Source: Pyrrhoderma lamaoense (taxonomy: Eukaryota > Basidiomycota > Agaricomycetes > Hymenochaetales > Hymenochaetaceae). Taken from it: a stretch of DNA of 64,000 nucleotides. The notes below the pieces were generated by a model that worked only from the letters and a program-made list of their open reading frames with translations, was not told where the DNA came from and searched no databases. Location: the NCBI GenBank assembly GCA_002794735.1, contig NBAZ01000008.1, positions 806,001 through 870,000 on the forward strand, given 5' to 3'. Below, piece after piece: positions 1 through 9,936 of the stretch; the first letter of the stretch is position 1; each line of letters begins with the position of its first letter. The translations under genes were made by a program, and so were the position numbers.

Positions 1-1207
1 GCATGCATAGCAGCAACAACTGTAGAAAGTCCTAGAAATAGAATTACATTACAAATGCCAACATGTAGGGATAGTATTGAGATAGGATACTTACCGCCAA
101 ATGTCCCTTCCGCACATGCTCCCAATAATAAGAACCAATATCCACCAGGGAATCGTTGAGATAAGAAGTTGACACAAATAAAGGTCAGATCACTAAGTCA
201 AGTAAGGAAAGGTCGTTTGACACTAGCTTTACGTTGAAGTAGTACATGTGCTACACTCACTTCGTTAAAAGCCCGACCACACAAAGTCCGAGAACCCGAA
301 GACGACCATAGCTATCTGAGAGCTAAGGACATAAATACTCAAACCTTCAATTTGAAACCTTAGTGTATGCGCTTACCGACGCCCAAAATGTTGTAGTCAA
401 GCAGCTTAGCAAGCCCGTTGTCGTAGTTAGTACTGATTAGTCGGGTTGAGAATTGAGCTGGTACGAATCAAACTAAAGTGCGGAGGGCACATACCAGCGA
501 TGAGCTTGGCTGCAGCTGCCTGGACAGTAGGGTCCGAGGCACATTGGTTATCTCTATCGTCTTCTTGGTCTCTTTTAGAAGAAGAAGTAGAAAAGACGTG
601 AGGATGAAGATAGGCGATATCACTCTGATTTTTTGATGAAATTAGTAATGTAGATAGAGATGAGGCTGGAGCATGAGGCTGGAGTCTGAGGCTGATATCT
701 AGACCATTAACAACACTAGCCACTCTAATAGTATTGGAAAAACCGAGTAATGGGTCGTGCTCTCCACCGGCGGCATATTCTGGTTTAAGAGCACGACAAA
801 CTAATTGAGTATAAAGTTCTACACGAGGGGCCAGGCATGCAGTCATAGCAATCGAAGTCAACGGTGTGATGCCCAGTAGCCTAGAATGCACATTCAGTCT
901 CTGGACTTACGATCAATGCACTGAGTACACACCAGAGAGGTGACGGTCGTTTATACCAAGGTCGATTCTTGAAGTTGAGTTCATCATCTTCCTCGTCCTC
1001 CTCGTTTATCGCTGTTGCGTCCGAGTCCACCGTGTTTCGCCCATGTCGGTGGGGATGCACAAACTCCTGGAGTAAGCCTACTTGCTCTTCAGTAATTGAC
1101 CCTTCAGGAAGTATGAAATCATCTGGGTGCGTAGCTAGATATGGATGGCCTCGATGAGATGCATTTGACCTTGAGCGAGACTTTGAAACACTATCCGAGC
1201 GCAACAT
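1..1207 (-). CDS. MFS transporter, tetracycline-resistance-like (partial, C-terminus beyond left edge)
   Basis: This is the N-terminal half of a multi-pass plasma-membrane permease of the major facilitator superfamily. I translated six exons on minus: about 928-1207, 495-884, 377-432, about 259-322, about 100-195 and 1-66. Exon 1 is an acidic cytosolic leader ending in RPWYKRPSPLW. Exon 2 starts the first membrane segment and contains LAPRVELYTQLVC, typical of the fungal TCR1-like subfamily. The MFS loop 2-3 signature follows as LSDSYGRLRVLGL, split by an intron. Next comes a glycine-rich helix (GGYWFLLLGACAEGTFGG). Splice phases agree across the joins. The start is the ATG at 1207, before MLRSDSVSKSRSRS. 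The substrate cannot be told from sequence. The remaining helices lie outside the window. Confidence 0.85.
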
Positions 1208-1618
1208 TTCGGGGGATAGGATTGGGTTATAGTGTCAGGCAACCAAGAGCATTAGATTGTTGTGGATAAGTATCAGAAATACATGAACACGAGGATGAAG
1301 TCTATGGAATCTAAATGTTGAGTTACGACAGGGATAAATTCACTATCGCACTAGACTCCGCTCTATGGGAACGCTTGGCTCCCCTTGCGTATACCCATTA
1401 TCGGCTTGATTTACAACATTGAACCGCTGAGTAACCCATTACGCAAACACCCCTCGTCATCCCCTCCTTTTTTCAAATAAATTCATAAATTAGAATCTGT
1501 GAGAGTTGTGTTGGTATGTTTATATACGAAAGTGATGAGTTTGATGATCGTAAATAAGTGCTGTTATTTACACAGGTGAAAGGTGAATTTTGATCTGTTT
1601 GGTCCTAGACATTCGCCC
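1208..1618. other. Divergent intergenic region
   Basis: About 410 bases lie between the start codons of the minus-strand MFS gene and the plus-strand WD40 gene, so they should hold both promoters. I see no gene and no motif I can name with confidence. Confidence 0.5.
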
Positions 1619-3189
1619 ATGATGTCCAGCGGCCAATTAACATCATCCGAAAAACCTATATTCATACCAGCCCATGCAACAGCTGTGACATATAGCCCAA
1701 ATGGAAAAGTACTTGCCGTTGGATCAGGTCCTTATCAAGTTTAACATGAGATATCAATTAGAGTTCTAACACAATCGCTGGTAGACGACAGTTCTGTTCG
1801 CGTTTATCACCCTCCAGAGACGAAAGTCAAGTTTGCCCTACGTGGTTTAGGTGACAGTGTATCGAACCTGATTTTCAATGATCCCGAGGGAAGTGACCTT
1901 TGGGTTGCCTCTGGAAAGAGTGTATGTCTCTGAACTGCATAATCTATGCATCATGGGCTATTTTGAAAACTAGCATTTTAACGTACTTCCCAAATAGATA
2001 CTCCGCTTTGACTTCAAGGGCCCCAAATTGATATATAACAGCTCTGACAGCATATTAACGGAAGTCATCGGGTCAGATGATGAAGACGTTATAAACCAAG
2101 TAAGAGTCACTTCTTCAATGATAGTATCAGACCTATTCCATATGAATATGCTTAATTAAATCCAAGCTAGCTTTGAGTGCAAACCGGTCCTATCTAGCTG
2201 TAACAACAGACTCTGGGGGCGTGTTCGTCTTAGACACCTCTTCCGAAAATGTATCAATAACAAAAATGAAGACCTCTCATGATTCCGTGAGTATTGTGAT
2301 ATCATGATACTAACCACATTGACGTCAATGCTAATAGAACGGATGGATAGATAGCATGGGCGGTAGCTTTTGTTCCTGACAGGTCTTCCGAGCTTGTAAC
2401 CTCGGGATATGACTGCTCCCTTTTATTACACGATTTCCGCCTTGGAACACTCCTCGCTAGACTGGAATTCAGTTAGTCTTATTTTCTAACTCTCACAGTT
2501 TACACACTTAATCATATCCTGTATTATCACACCGGTCTTAGCATCTCTACCCGCTCTCGCTCCGGGAATATCTTCTCTACCGCCCTTTATAACTGCCATC
2601 GCGCTCTCTTCAAATGGTATAATCGCTTCTGGAACAGCTGATGGCCGAATCTGGATTGGCTTTGGAGGTGCTAAGATCTCCCCCTCAACCTCAGGTAGTA
2701 ATAAGAAAGGAAAAGCAAAGAAGACACGGAAGTGGGGTGGCCTAGATGAAGGAGAAGGATTCCATACGAGGATTTCGGATAGCTTAATAGCTGAAATGTA
2801 AGTTAATCTCTCTAGTCTACATCGCTCAGAATCCTATATTCCCTATAATGGCGATGGCTGACTCTGGAGGTTATTACAGAAAGTTTATCTCGAATGATAG
2901 TCTTCTTGCTTGCACGGTTCATGGGAAGCTTTCCAAGCATCATGTGGTGTATCCTTCTTCCTCATCCATACCAATCAGTTCTGGTGGACTACAAGAGGAA
3001 TGGAATTATCAACTGAACTCTTTCACAAGAATCGATGCTCTAGCATTTAACTATATTGAGTCTCAGGTATCTATTGCCGGACTACACACGGATCAGAAAC
3101 GTGGTGTAGTGGAGTTACGAAGCCTGTTTTCTAGTTCTTCGCCAACTGTCGAAACGACCGAGAAAACTGTCGATGATAAACGAACATGA
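1619..3189 (+). CDS. WD40-repeat protein (WDR53-like)
   Basis: A small beta-propeller protein, probably a scaffold; I cannot name its partner. Seven exons: 1619-1738, 1785-1921, 1998-2099, 2167-2286, 2351-2471, 2542-2797 and about 2830-3189. Each carries WD40-like blades, for example SPNGKVLAVGSG, DDSSVRVYHP, SNGIIASGTADGRIWIG and SANRSYLAVTTDSGGVFVLD. A lysine-rich loop (KKGKAKKTRKWGG) precedes the last blade, as in WDR53-type proteins. Two ATGs sit side by side at 1619 and 1622; either could start it. The exon 1/2 and 6/7 joins are each one base out of phase. Both would be mended by a second G at the junction (AAG|GT, ATG|GT), which fits the homopolymer losses seen across this window. Confidence 0.72.
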
Positions 3190-3376
3190 CAGACAATCAC
3201 TAGGACGGATTGCATAGCTTTTATTAGTGTTAATGCAAGACAATTTTGTCGTAAGGTATATACATGTATATTATAACAAAAAGTAGATTAGGAAAGCTGT
3301 AGCCGTATTCAAAATTAGACCCCGTAACTGGATTAATTGAAGCCGATGAAAAAGCGATGAAAGCCAGAATAGCTAG

Positions 3377-4693
3377 TTAATATCATCTTTTCTTTCGATA
3401 GCACCTGCTTCACCACTTGAATTTGCCTCCTGCTGAAGCTGCGCTTCCAGTTCCTTGATTCTCGCAAGATGTGTCTCTCGTTTGGCCTTCAGTCGCCGCA
3501 AATACTCATCATCATCGATTTTTTTAAGCCCAAAGATACCAAGAGTCCGTTCAAAGAGTGATTTCTGTTCCGCATTGGATCCAGCTTCAAGAATCTAGAG
3601 CTATTGATTGTCGTAAACTTTGAGATGCGGGAAACTCCGTTTCAGAGCTTTTTAATTGAAGTTCAGAATTGGCATCATAACCATCTTTATGACGAGCCGC
3701 AATCAGACGGACTCGTAAAACTAAGAGTTCATTAACAAACATTTGGAGAGCGGTACATGCTAGAGATGCTGTAGTTGCCCCTGAAACGAGTTTTGATAGT
3801 CCAGCTATAATGAAACATTATATAAGTATATAAAAATATGATACTTCAGGAACAAGAACAAAGAGTGATACAGACCAGAGAATGTTCTGTAAGCACCACC
3901 CATTAAAGCACCCGTTAAGGCAGAGTCAAAAAGGTTGTGAGTGTGCATAGAAGACCATGTCAATTGCCTATGTCTCTCCTCATTGGTATTCTCCCCTAGT
4001 CGACTGTCCCGCACAGCAATAAGTGTAGGGGATATCATATATTCCCGGATATCTAATCAGGTGTATTGAAAATTGTCGATTCCTATTGATTAGTTCGATA
4101 ATACTTGATATGAAAAGTTCAAAATCCTCACTGAAGAAACAAAACGCAACAATCCCACTGTTCAATGCTGCAGAAGCCGAGAGCAAGGCCGTTGGATGCC
4201 TATATCGAGCTGCTGATCCATTTTGATGGTTGAGTGGAAGCGTGTTTCCACCTGAAGACGCGGAAGTATTCTCAGAAACATGAGATGGTCCGCGGCCAGT
4301 GAGTTTGAAGGGACGTTGTTTGTAAGCTACGCAACGCTCGAGTACGACCCCATGTTGCTTGGTACGCCGCAGTGACTAAACCGCCAGTCAGAGCTGATTT
4401 GGGATATGAATATGTGAATATATAATTTAGAGAAATATCAGAATAGAAAGTTATTAACCATAGTGAAAGGGGACGGACTAGTACTTGCATGAGATGGCAG
4501 TATATTTTGCAACTGTAAGCGTTCTCGTATCTTGTGTAGCACTTGCCGACGAAGATGCCATTGAATTTTATTCTTATTTCTGAAATAAGTCGCGCTCAGG
4601 GCATATGAGGTAGGTCTAGACAACCAACCAACAAGACGGCGAAAACATTGAAAAGTCGAGGTGGGTAATTACGCTGACAAATACCAACCGCAT
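3377..4693 (-). CDS. Conserved fungal membrane protein, possibly mitochondrial inner membrane (Tim17-like glycine-rich helices)
   Basis: Function not recognised. The minus-strand gene model has two similar glycine/alanine-rich segments, ALTGGLVTAAYQATWGR and ALTGALMGGAYRTFSG. They recall the helices of the Tim17/22/23 superfamily but are not diagnostic. A hydrophobic alanine-rich stretch lies between them, and the C-terminus is a charged coiled coil (FERTLGIFGLKKIDDDEYLRR, then a Lys/Glu-rich helix). A proposed 5-base first exon (4689-4693, ATGCG) joins an exon reading RPTSYALSATYFRNKNK. The next-to-last junction (about 3635) needs one more G to stay in frame. The first exon and the Tim17-like label are inference; the exon series itself is well supported by continuous open frames. 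Confidence 0.5.
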
Positions 4694-4905
4694 AGAATTC
4701 AGCGTGTCATAAGTTAATTCACTACGGCTAAATGAGAAAATAGATTACAATGGTCTACGTGCATCTATCTTCTTTATCCTTATACATGAGTTTCACTCAT
4801 TTTAGTCACATATGATAATGAAGAAAAACGCTCAGATTGACACAGGAAAGCAGAGGTAAAAAATACAAGCAATAAAATGTAAGTCTAATCTCGATACAAA
4901 TTTCT

Positions 4906-5352
4906 TCACTTCTGATACGACCAGACGTTACGGAGAACTGTGAATAAAGTGATATTAGTATTTAATTCAGTTAAAGAGTGACAGGTAAACACTCACGTCC
5001 AGCCTTGGTGGCTAATCTGTTGATGGAGTCATCGCTCTCACCGTTAGCCCGGACCTGACCGCAAAGTGCGAAGGTTGTGGAGGTCGGGAGGGCCTTGCCA
5101 TCAGCGTCAACATCGACGACAGAAAATTGGACCGAAGCATGGTCTTTTGAGGTGATGAGACGGTCTATAAGGAATCACCGATAAGCTCAAGGGTCTTTGT
5201 TATAAGTTCCTTGGTGAATATACGCACTGGTAGCCGCACACTTGCGAGGAACGTAAAGGTCAACGAGAATTCCCTATCAGATGTAGATTCTATTCAGTAT
5301 CATGCTTACAACTCGGTATGTACAATGGAACACATACCTGGTCGTTCTCCAT
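4906..5352 (-). CDS. RPS21: 40S ribosomal protein S21 (eS21)
   Basis: Component of the small cytosolic ribosomal subunit, needed for 18S rRNA 3'-end maturation. Four exons translate to a protein of about 88 residues, the usual eS21 length. It begins MENDQ and continues with VDLYVPRKCAATNRLIT, then KDHASVQFSVVDVD, TFALCGQVRANGESDDSINRLA and the C-terminus LLRNVWSYQK. These match the eS21 family along its whole length. The ATG at 5352 is followed after five codons by an intron, and all splice phases agree. This is one of the few genes here with no frameshift. Confidence 0.95.
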
Positions 5353-6078
5353 TGTTTTGATCTAGGATTGCTAGAAGGTCGCGCGGTGTGCAGTCTAACT
5401 TCTGTACTGAGGCCAATGTCGATCATTTCTTTCCAGATATGTATAAACTATACAGAACTAACAAACATTTGACTACGTAATCATACTCACGAGACCTGAC
5501 TTCATGTTCTTACACTTCGGACTCCCAAATCCCTTGTATCTCTTTTTCAATTTATACTTACCCTCAAGAAAGAATAGATCATATCTCCTTTTAAATATGG
5601 TTAACCAAATGGACCATAATATCTCTTAATCTTTTACATGCAAACCACCATACAGGAGTAATGAGTCACCATTCCATAAAATTCGCTGTCTCGTTTTGGG
5701 CAAGAACTACTTCCTAGTTTGTAATCATAAGAGCTAAAAATGTTTCAATTTGCTATTGTGCGAAGGAACGCATCACAGGGGGCAATCACAACATGGTTTG
5801 TTTCTAATTATGACTTATTATGTGAAGTGAAGCGATTGAATACTGAGCCACATCTAGGCATCATCCTGTGCAACTGGATCAGTGGTTATCTAGAACGTAG
5901 CATCGAAACTCCATGTTCTTGTCTTATCGTTGCTTTCCCTGCGCTGACCCTAGATCCTAAACCACCGAATATAACTGTCACACCCCGTGACCAGACATAT
6001 ATTAAGGCAGGTTAAAGAAAGCTTAGTGCCTTTATCTTCCCTTCACCCAACGGCATCTATCTTCCAACCACCACAAAA
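5353..6078. other. Intergenic region, RPS21 to first aprataxin copy
   Basis: Divergent 726-bp spacer holding the RPS21 promoter and 5' leader on one side and the first aprataxin promoter on the other. A 92-codon open frame at 5740-6015 shows no family resemblance and overlaps the likely promoter, so I do not call it a gene. Confidence 0.5.
5977..5991 (+). promoter_or_regulatory. Near-palindromic promoter element GTCAC-ACCCC-GTGAC
   Basis: Inverted GTCAC/GTGAC half-sites around a 5-bp centre, 88 bp before the start codon of aprataxin copy 1. The same element with one centre change (GCCCC) lies 101 bp before copy 2. A CCACCRAA box also precedes both. Symmetric half-sites at a near-constant distance suggest a dimeric transcription-factor site, though common descent by duplication alone could also explain the sharing. 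Confidence 0.45.
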
Positions 6079-7136
6079 ATGAGTAACAAGATTATGATCA
6101 CTTACGACAAGACCATCCTATCAAAGTATGCTCGCACTATCGATCCAGAAAACTTTCCGAGATCAATTTACTTCGAGCATACCTCGAAGACCTTGACCGT
6201 TTTCGACAGATTCCCGAAGGCCCGCTTCCATTTCCTGCTTATTCCTCGTCGACTTCCTGGTATAAGAAATATCTCAAATTTACATAGCCTTTATTCGTTT
6301 TTCAACTCCCCGAGGTGGGTCGGAAGGAAGCATTAGAGCTACTATATGATCTCAAGAAGGAGGCAGAATATGCAAAGAAACTGATTGAAGAGGAAATGGT
6401 CAGATTCTACGGTTTCAAAACAAAAGTTTATATGGGCTTCCACGCGATTCAATCAATGGAGTAAGTTTATATAACTTTTATACACAAGTACAAATCTGCT
6501 CACTCTGTCTGATCTTGGTGTGTGGTTCGGTTATCACTTATAAGTCATATCCATCTCCATATTATTTCCGAAGATTTCGTCTCCCCATATTTGAAAACAA
6601 AAAAGCATTACAACTCATTCAATCCCGAGCTTGGTTTCTTCCTCCATTTGGATGAGGTTATTGGGTGGTTTTCAGACGAGACCAGTAATGAACAATTAAA
6701 ATCGGTATGCTTTTGGTCTTCCATATATTATAAGCCGCGCATGTGATCACTTACTAAGCACTTGGAACTTTAGCTGATAAAACTCGATAAGAAGCTTTAC
6801 GAACAAAAGCTTCGAGAGCCATTAAAGTGCTTTCGTTGTTCAAAGGTGTTCGAAAAGATGCCCAAGTTTAAAACGCATCTAAGTGAGCACCTCAGCTCAC
6901 TAGAAAAGAAGGGGCTGGCAGAGGAGCAGGTAAACAAGAAGCGTAAGCGCGACAACGATGACTCTAATGACAATCAAAACCCTGAGGTAGAGACACAAAC
7001 CCTAATTAAGTTCGAAGAAGAGAAAGTGGAAAACAAAGTAGGAATTCCACAACAAGAAGTTGTAACCCCTCAAAAATTGCCTGATTCAGATAACAATTAT
7101 GAGGGTAGTCAACAAAAAAAAAGGCGGAAAACCTGA
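6079..7136 (+). CDS. Aprataxin-like DNA-adenylate hydrolase, copy 1 of 3
   Basis: Aprataxin/HNT3 removes AMP from the 5' end of abortive DNA ligation products in nuclear single-strand break repair. Exons are 6079-6460, 6545-6703 and 6774-7136. The HIT fold includes [26 protein letters not shown]. The catalytic triad reads [12 protein letters not shown] across the first intron (H-x-H-x-H, middle His being the nucleophile). The C2HE-type zinc finger is [21 protein letters not shown], followed by a Lys/Glu-rich tail ending KKRRKT, a likely nuclear signal. The frame breaks once at the CCCC run 6308-6311: NSP is followed by RWV, whereas adding one base gives [14 protein letters not shown] as in copy 2. 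All active-site residues are kept, so I regard it as probably functional. Confidence 0.82.
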
Positions 7137-7508
7137 CACACATATACCTTATATCGCAAAGATACCTTATAGTAATTGGATACCATGTATTATCTCATGT
7201 ATGATATAATTTTCTTGATGAGTTCCTTTTTAGGCTGGCTTGGTTTTGTACTTTCAGTGAGTATGTATTCATGACAAGGTTTCCTCAATTTAGATGAGTA
7301 GACTCACTTTGTTTGGAGTAAATTGCGACCGAAACCAGATCCCAGAATTGAGTAATAATAACATTTGTGTCTTCCAAGCCACCAAACACGGATGTCACGC
7401 CCCGTGACTATGCGTGTCATATGACGAATTTCAAAGACTCGTAAGGGGACGATACGTCGCCTTTCATCTTTTTTCTATCTGCGTGTATACTAACACAAAC
7501 ACATACCA
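7137..7508. other. Spacer between aprataxin copies 1 and 2
   Basis: 372 bp holding the 3' end of copy 1 and the promoter of copy 2, including the near-palindrome at 7394-7408. No other gene is seen. Confidence 0.5.
7394..7408 (+). promoter_or_regulatory. Near-palindromic promoter element GTCAC-GCCCC-GTGAC
   Basis: Second occurrence of the 15-bp element found before aprataxin copy 1, here 101 bp upstream of the copy 2 start. The half-sites are identical and only one centre base differs. Confidence 0.45.
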
Positions 7509-8536
7509 ATGTCATTTGACGGAGCCATTCTATCAAAGTATGCTCGAACGGTCGACCCAGATAATCTTTCTAAAGCAATCTATTTTGAGCATACGTCAAA
7601 AACTCTAACAATTTTCGACAAATATCCAAAGGCTCGCTTCCACTTTCTACTCATTCCTCGTCAACTTCCTGGCGTAAGAAGCATTCAGAATCTGCATAGC
7701 CTTCAATCTTTCTTCAACTCTCCTGAAGTGGGCAGAAAAGAGGCCCTAGAGTTACTGAACGACTTAAAGAGAGAAGCAGAACACGCAAAGAAGTTGATAG
7801 AAGAGGAGATGCTCAACTTTTACGGGTTTGTGACCAATATATATATGGGATTTCACGCGGTTCAGTCTATGGAGTATGTCCGCATGTTCATTTTCAAATT
7901 CAAAGCCGCTAACGTATATCATGTCTGCCGCATGATCTGATCTGCTGGTCACTTATCAAGTCATATACATCTTCATATCATCTCCGAAGACTTCGTTTCC
8001 CCAGGGCTGAAAACAAAGAAACACTATAACTCCTTCAATCCGCAGCTCGGCTTCTTCCTCCACTTGGATGAAGTCATAGGCTGGTTTTCAAAGGAAAATG
8101 ACGATGCACAGTTGAAATCGGTACGTTCTAAACTTCATATTTACACGTGTGATTTCGTACTTAGCCCGTCGGAAATCAGCTAACCAGGCTTGATAAAACA
8201 TATTACGAGCCAAAGCTTCAAGAACCCCTGAAATGTTTCCGTTGCTCAAAAGTACTCAAGAACATGCCCCAGCTGAAAGAGCATCTCCATGAACATCTTA
8301 AGTTGCTTGAAAAGAATGGGAAAACAAAAGTGCATCTAGTTAAGAAGCGTGAGCGTGATACATACGAAGAAAACGACCAGAAACTCAAGGATCAGCCCAA
8401 AGCTGTGAAGGAACAAGAGAAGGTCGTAAACAACAAGGATATCGTACGAGATATGGATGAGGAAACCTCAAAAGAATTATCTGATTCGAATAGCACTCCT
8501 GAAAACAGTCAACAAAGGAAGAAGCAGAGAACCTGA
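7509..8536 (+). CDS. Aprataxin-like DNA-adenylate hydrolase, copy 2 of 3 (intact)
   Basis: Close relative of copy 1 with the same exon layout: 7509-7873, 7961-8120 and 8180-8536. It is free of frameshifts. Visible parts are the HIT core ([41 protein letters not shown]), the helix [18 protein letters not shown], the triad [15 protein letters not shown] spanning intron 1, the conserved [22 protein letters not shown] and the zinc finger [21 protein letters not shown]. The tail is rich in Lys and Glu and ends QQRKKQRT. The length of about 225 residues fits a fungal HNT3 without a forkhead-associated domain. Intact coding and catalytic residues make this the most likely working copy. Confidence 0.9.
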
Positions 8537-9096
8537 TAACTGACAGATGCATATATACTACATCACCATATGCTCCCCAACAATTGGACACCGTGTAATA
8601 GTACGTGTACAATATTGAATAATAAAATTATCTCGTTGTCCCCGATCAAAACGTATTTCGACGAGAACGCAGAGTATCCACCATTATTAATAAAGATCTA
8701 GATGTGTTACATCCCCACAAAGGATCTGGGCTGAAAGGACGAACGCGACTCAAATTGGTTCCGTGACGCGAGACGCGACCTTTCAGCCGACAATGCTTTA
8801 TTCGCATAACCGACTCCGCGTTTAATTCTCTTTACTTATAATCGCACATTGTTATTGCAGCTCTGAAAAATTTCATTATTATTCCGAGAGGCTGTGAATA
8901 CACAGAAATTTGAAAATAAGAGATATGTATTAACTTTCCTCTATAGGTAACATCCTTACGGCAGAGACTCTCAAAGAGCGGTAGTCACGTACAATCGCGC
9001 GAAAAAGAAGGCCGTTCACATATTTAAAGGAGCTGGATAACTGTCATTTCCTCCCCTATCACCAAGACTTGCAATTAAGACGCAGAGATACGAAAA
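8537..9096. other. Spacer between aprataxin copies 2 and 3
   Basis: 560 bp without a gene. It holds an inverted repeat with ACGCG boxes (8729-8788), described separately, then an AT-rich leader before copy 3. Confidence 0.5.
8729..8788 (+). promoter_or_regulatory. Inverted repeat with MCB-like ACGCG boxes
   Basis: GGCTGAAAGG at 8729-8738 is repeated in perfect inversion as CCTTTCAGCC at 8779-8788. The 40-bp interval holds several ACGCGA/GACGCG boxes, the core of the MluI cell-cycle box bound by MBF (Mbp1/Swi6), which drives G1/S replication and repair genes. It lies about 310 bp before copy 3 and 190 bp after copy 2. The repeat is seen directly; MBF control is inference. Confidence 0.4.
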
Positions 9097-9936
9097 ATGT
9101 CGAAACTCAGTGAGGACTTCCGAACGCTTGCTTCCTTCAGGGACCCATCGAAGGTTACTCCAGCAATCTACTTCAAGCACACACAACGCACGCTTACTAT
9201 ATTCTACCCTTTCCGTAAATCTGAATTTCACTTTGTTATGCTCCCTCGTCTTGGGGACGCCCCCGGGTCGCAGAGAACCTCGAGGATCTTTATACTTGGC
9301 TCAACTCCCCAGATGTCACAAAGAAACAGGCAAAGAGGTTACTCCTAGAAATGGAAGAAGACGTACAGGAAGTGCTCGCCGACATTGACAAAGAGATGAT
9401 GACTACATATGGACGCAGGTGGGGGTCCAGGTGGGATTCAGCTCTGACCCTACTATTAAGTGAGTATCCCTCTAGCCTCTCCCCCTAGCAGGCGCCTATC
9501 ATCATATACGTACTAACTTACTCCCAGGTTTATGCACCTTCATATTATGTCCGATGACCTCCGCTTCCTGAAGGAGACCAAGCACTGGAATCAATTTGAT
9601 CCTAACTATGACTATTTCATACAACTCGAGAATGTTATCTCTTGGTTTGAAAGTTATGCATATAAGAACGTACGTATAAGCTTTATATTCTACTAAAGGG
9701 TACAGCAACTAAGGGCTGATTGGTTTGTTTCGTACCTTATCTAGTGGATAAAGAACTGCAAGAATAGAAATCTCCTGACACGCAAGCCCCCATTTGAATG
9801 TCATCACTACAGATGTGACTTCTTTGCAAGGACATTTGCAGAGCTAGACAGGCATTTGAAAAGTGAATGGGAGAAAGCAGAAGAGGAACAGAAGCGATCT
9901 AGAGAGCGGGCACTTCAAGAAAGTAAAAGCAAATAG
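9097..9936 (+). pseudogene. Aprataxin-like copy 3, degenerate
   Basis: Third, most diverged member of the array. Exons are 9097-9459, 9528-9669 and 9745-9936. Recognisable parts are FKHTQRTLTIFYPFRKSEFHF, then in a second frame ENLEDLYTWLNSP and LLLEMEEDVQEVL, then MHLHIMSDD, and a C-terminal finger HHYRC with His after 12 residues. The frame breaks near 9260-9264 (five-C run) and near 9411. Either break alone could be a sequence error. However, the first His of the HIT triad is Phe (F-M-H-L-H) and the first zinc-finger Cys position is His, which homopolymer error cannot explain. Introns sit where they do in copies 1 and 2. I call it a pseudogene or a neofunctionalised copy. Confidence 0.65.

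Noticed and set aside
5740..6015. 92-codon frame upstream of aprataxin copy 1
   Set aside because: It overlaps the promoter and the shared palindrome, shows no domain and ends just before the likely leader.
6079..7136. Calling aprataxin copy 1 a pseudogene because of its frameshift
   Set aside because: The single break is in a C run and many essential genes here show the same; all catalytic residues and splice sites are kept.
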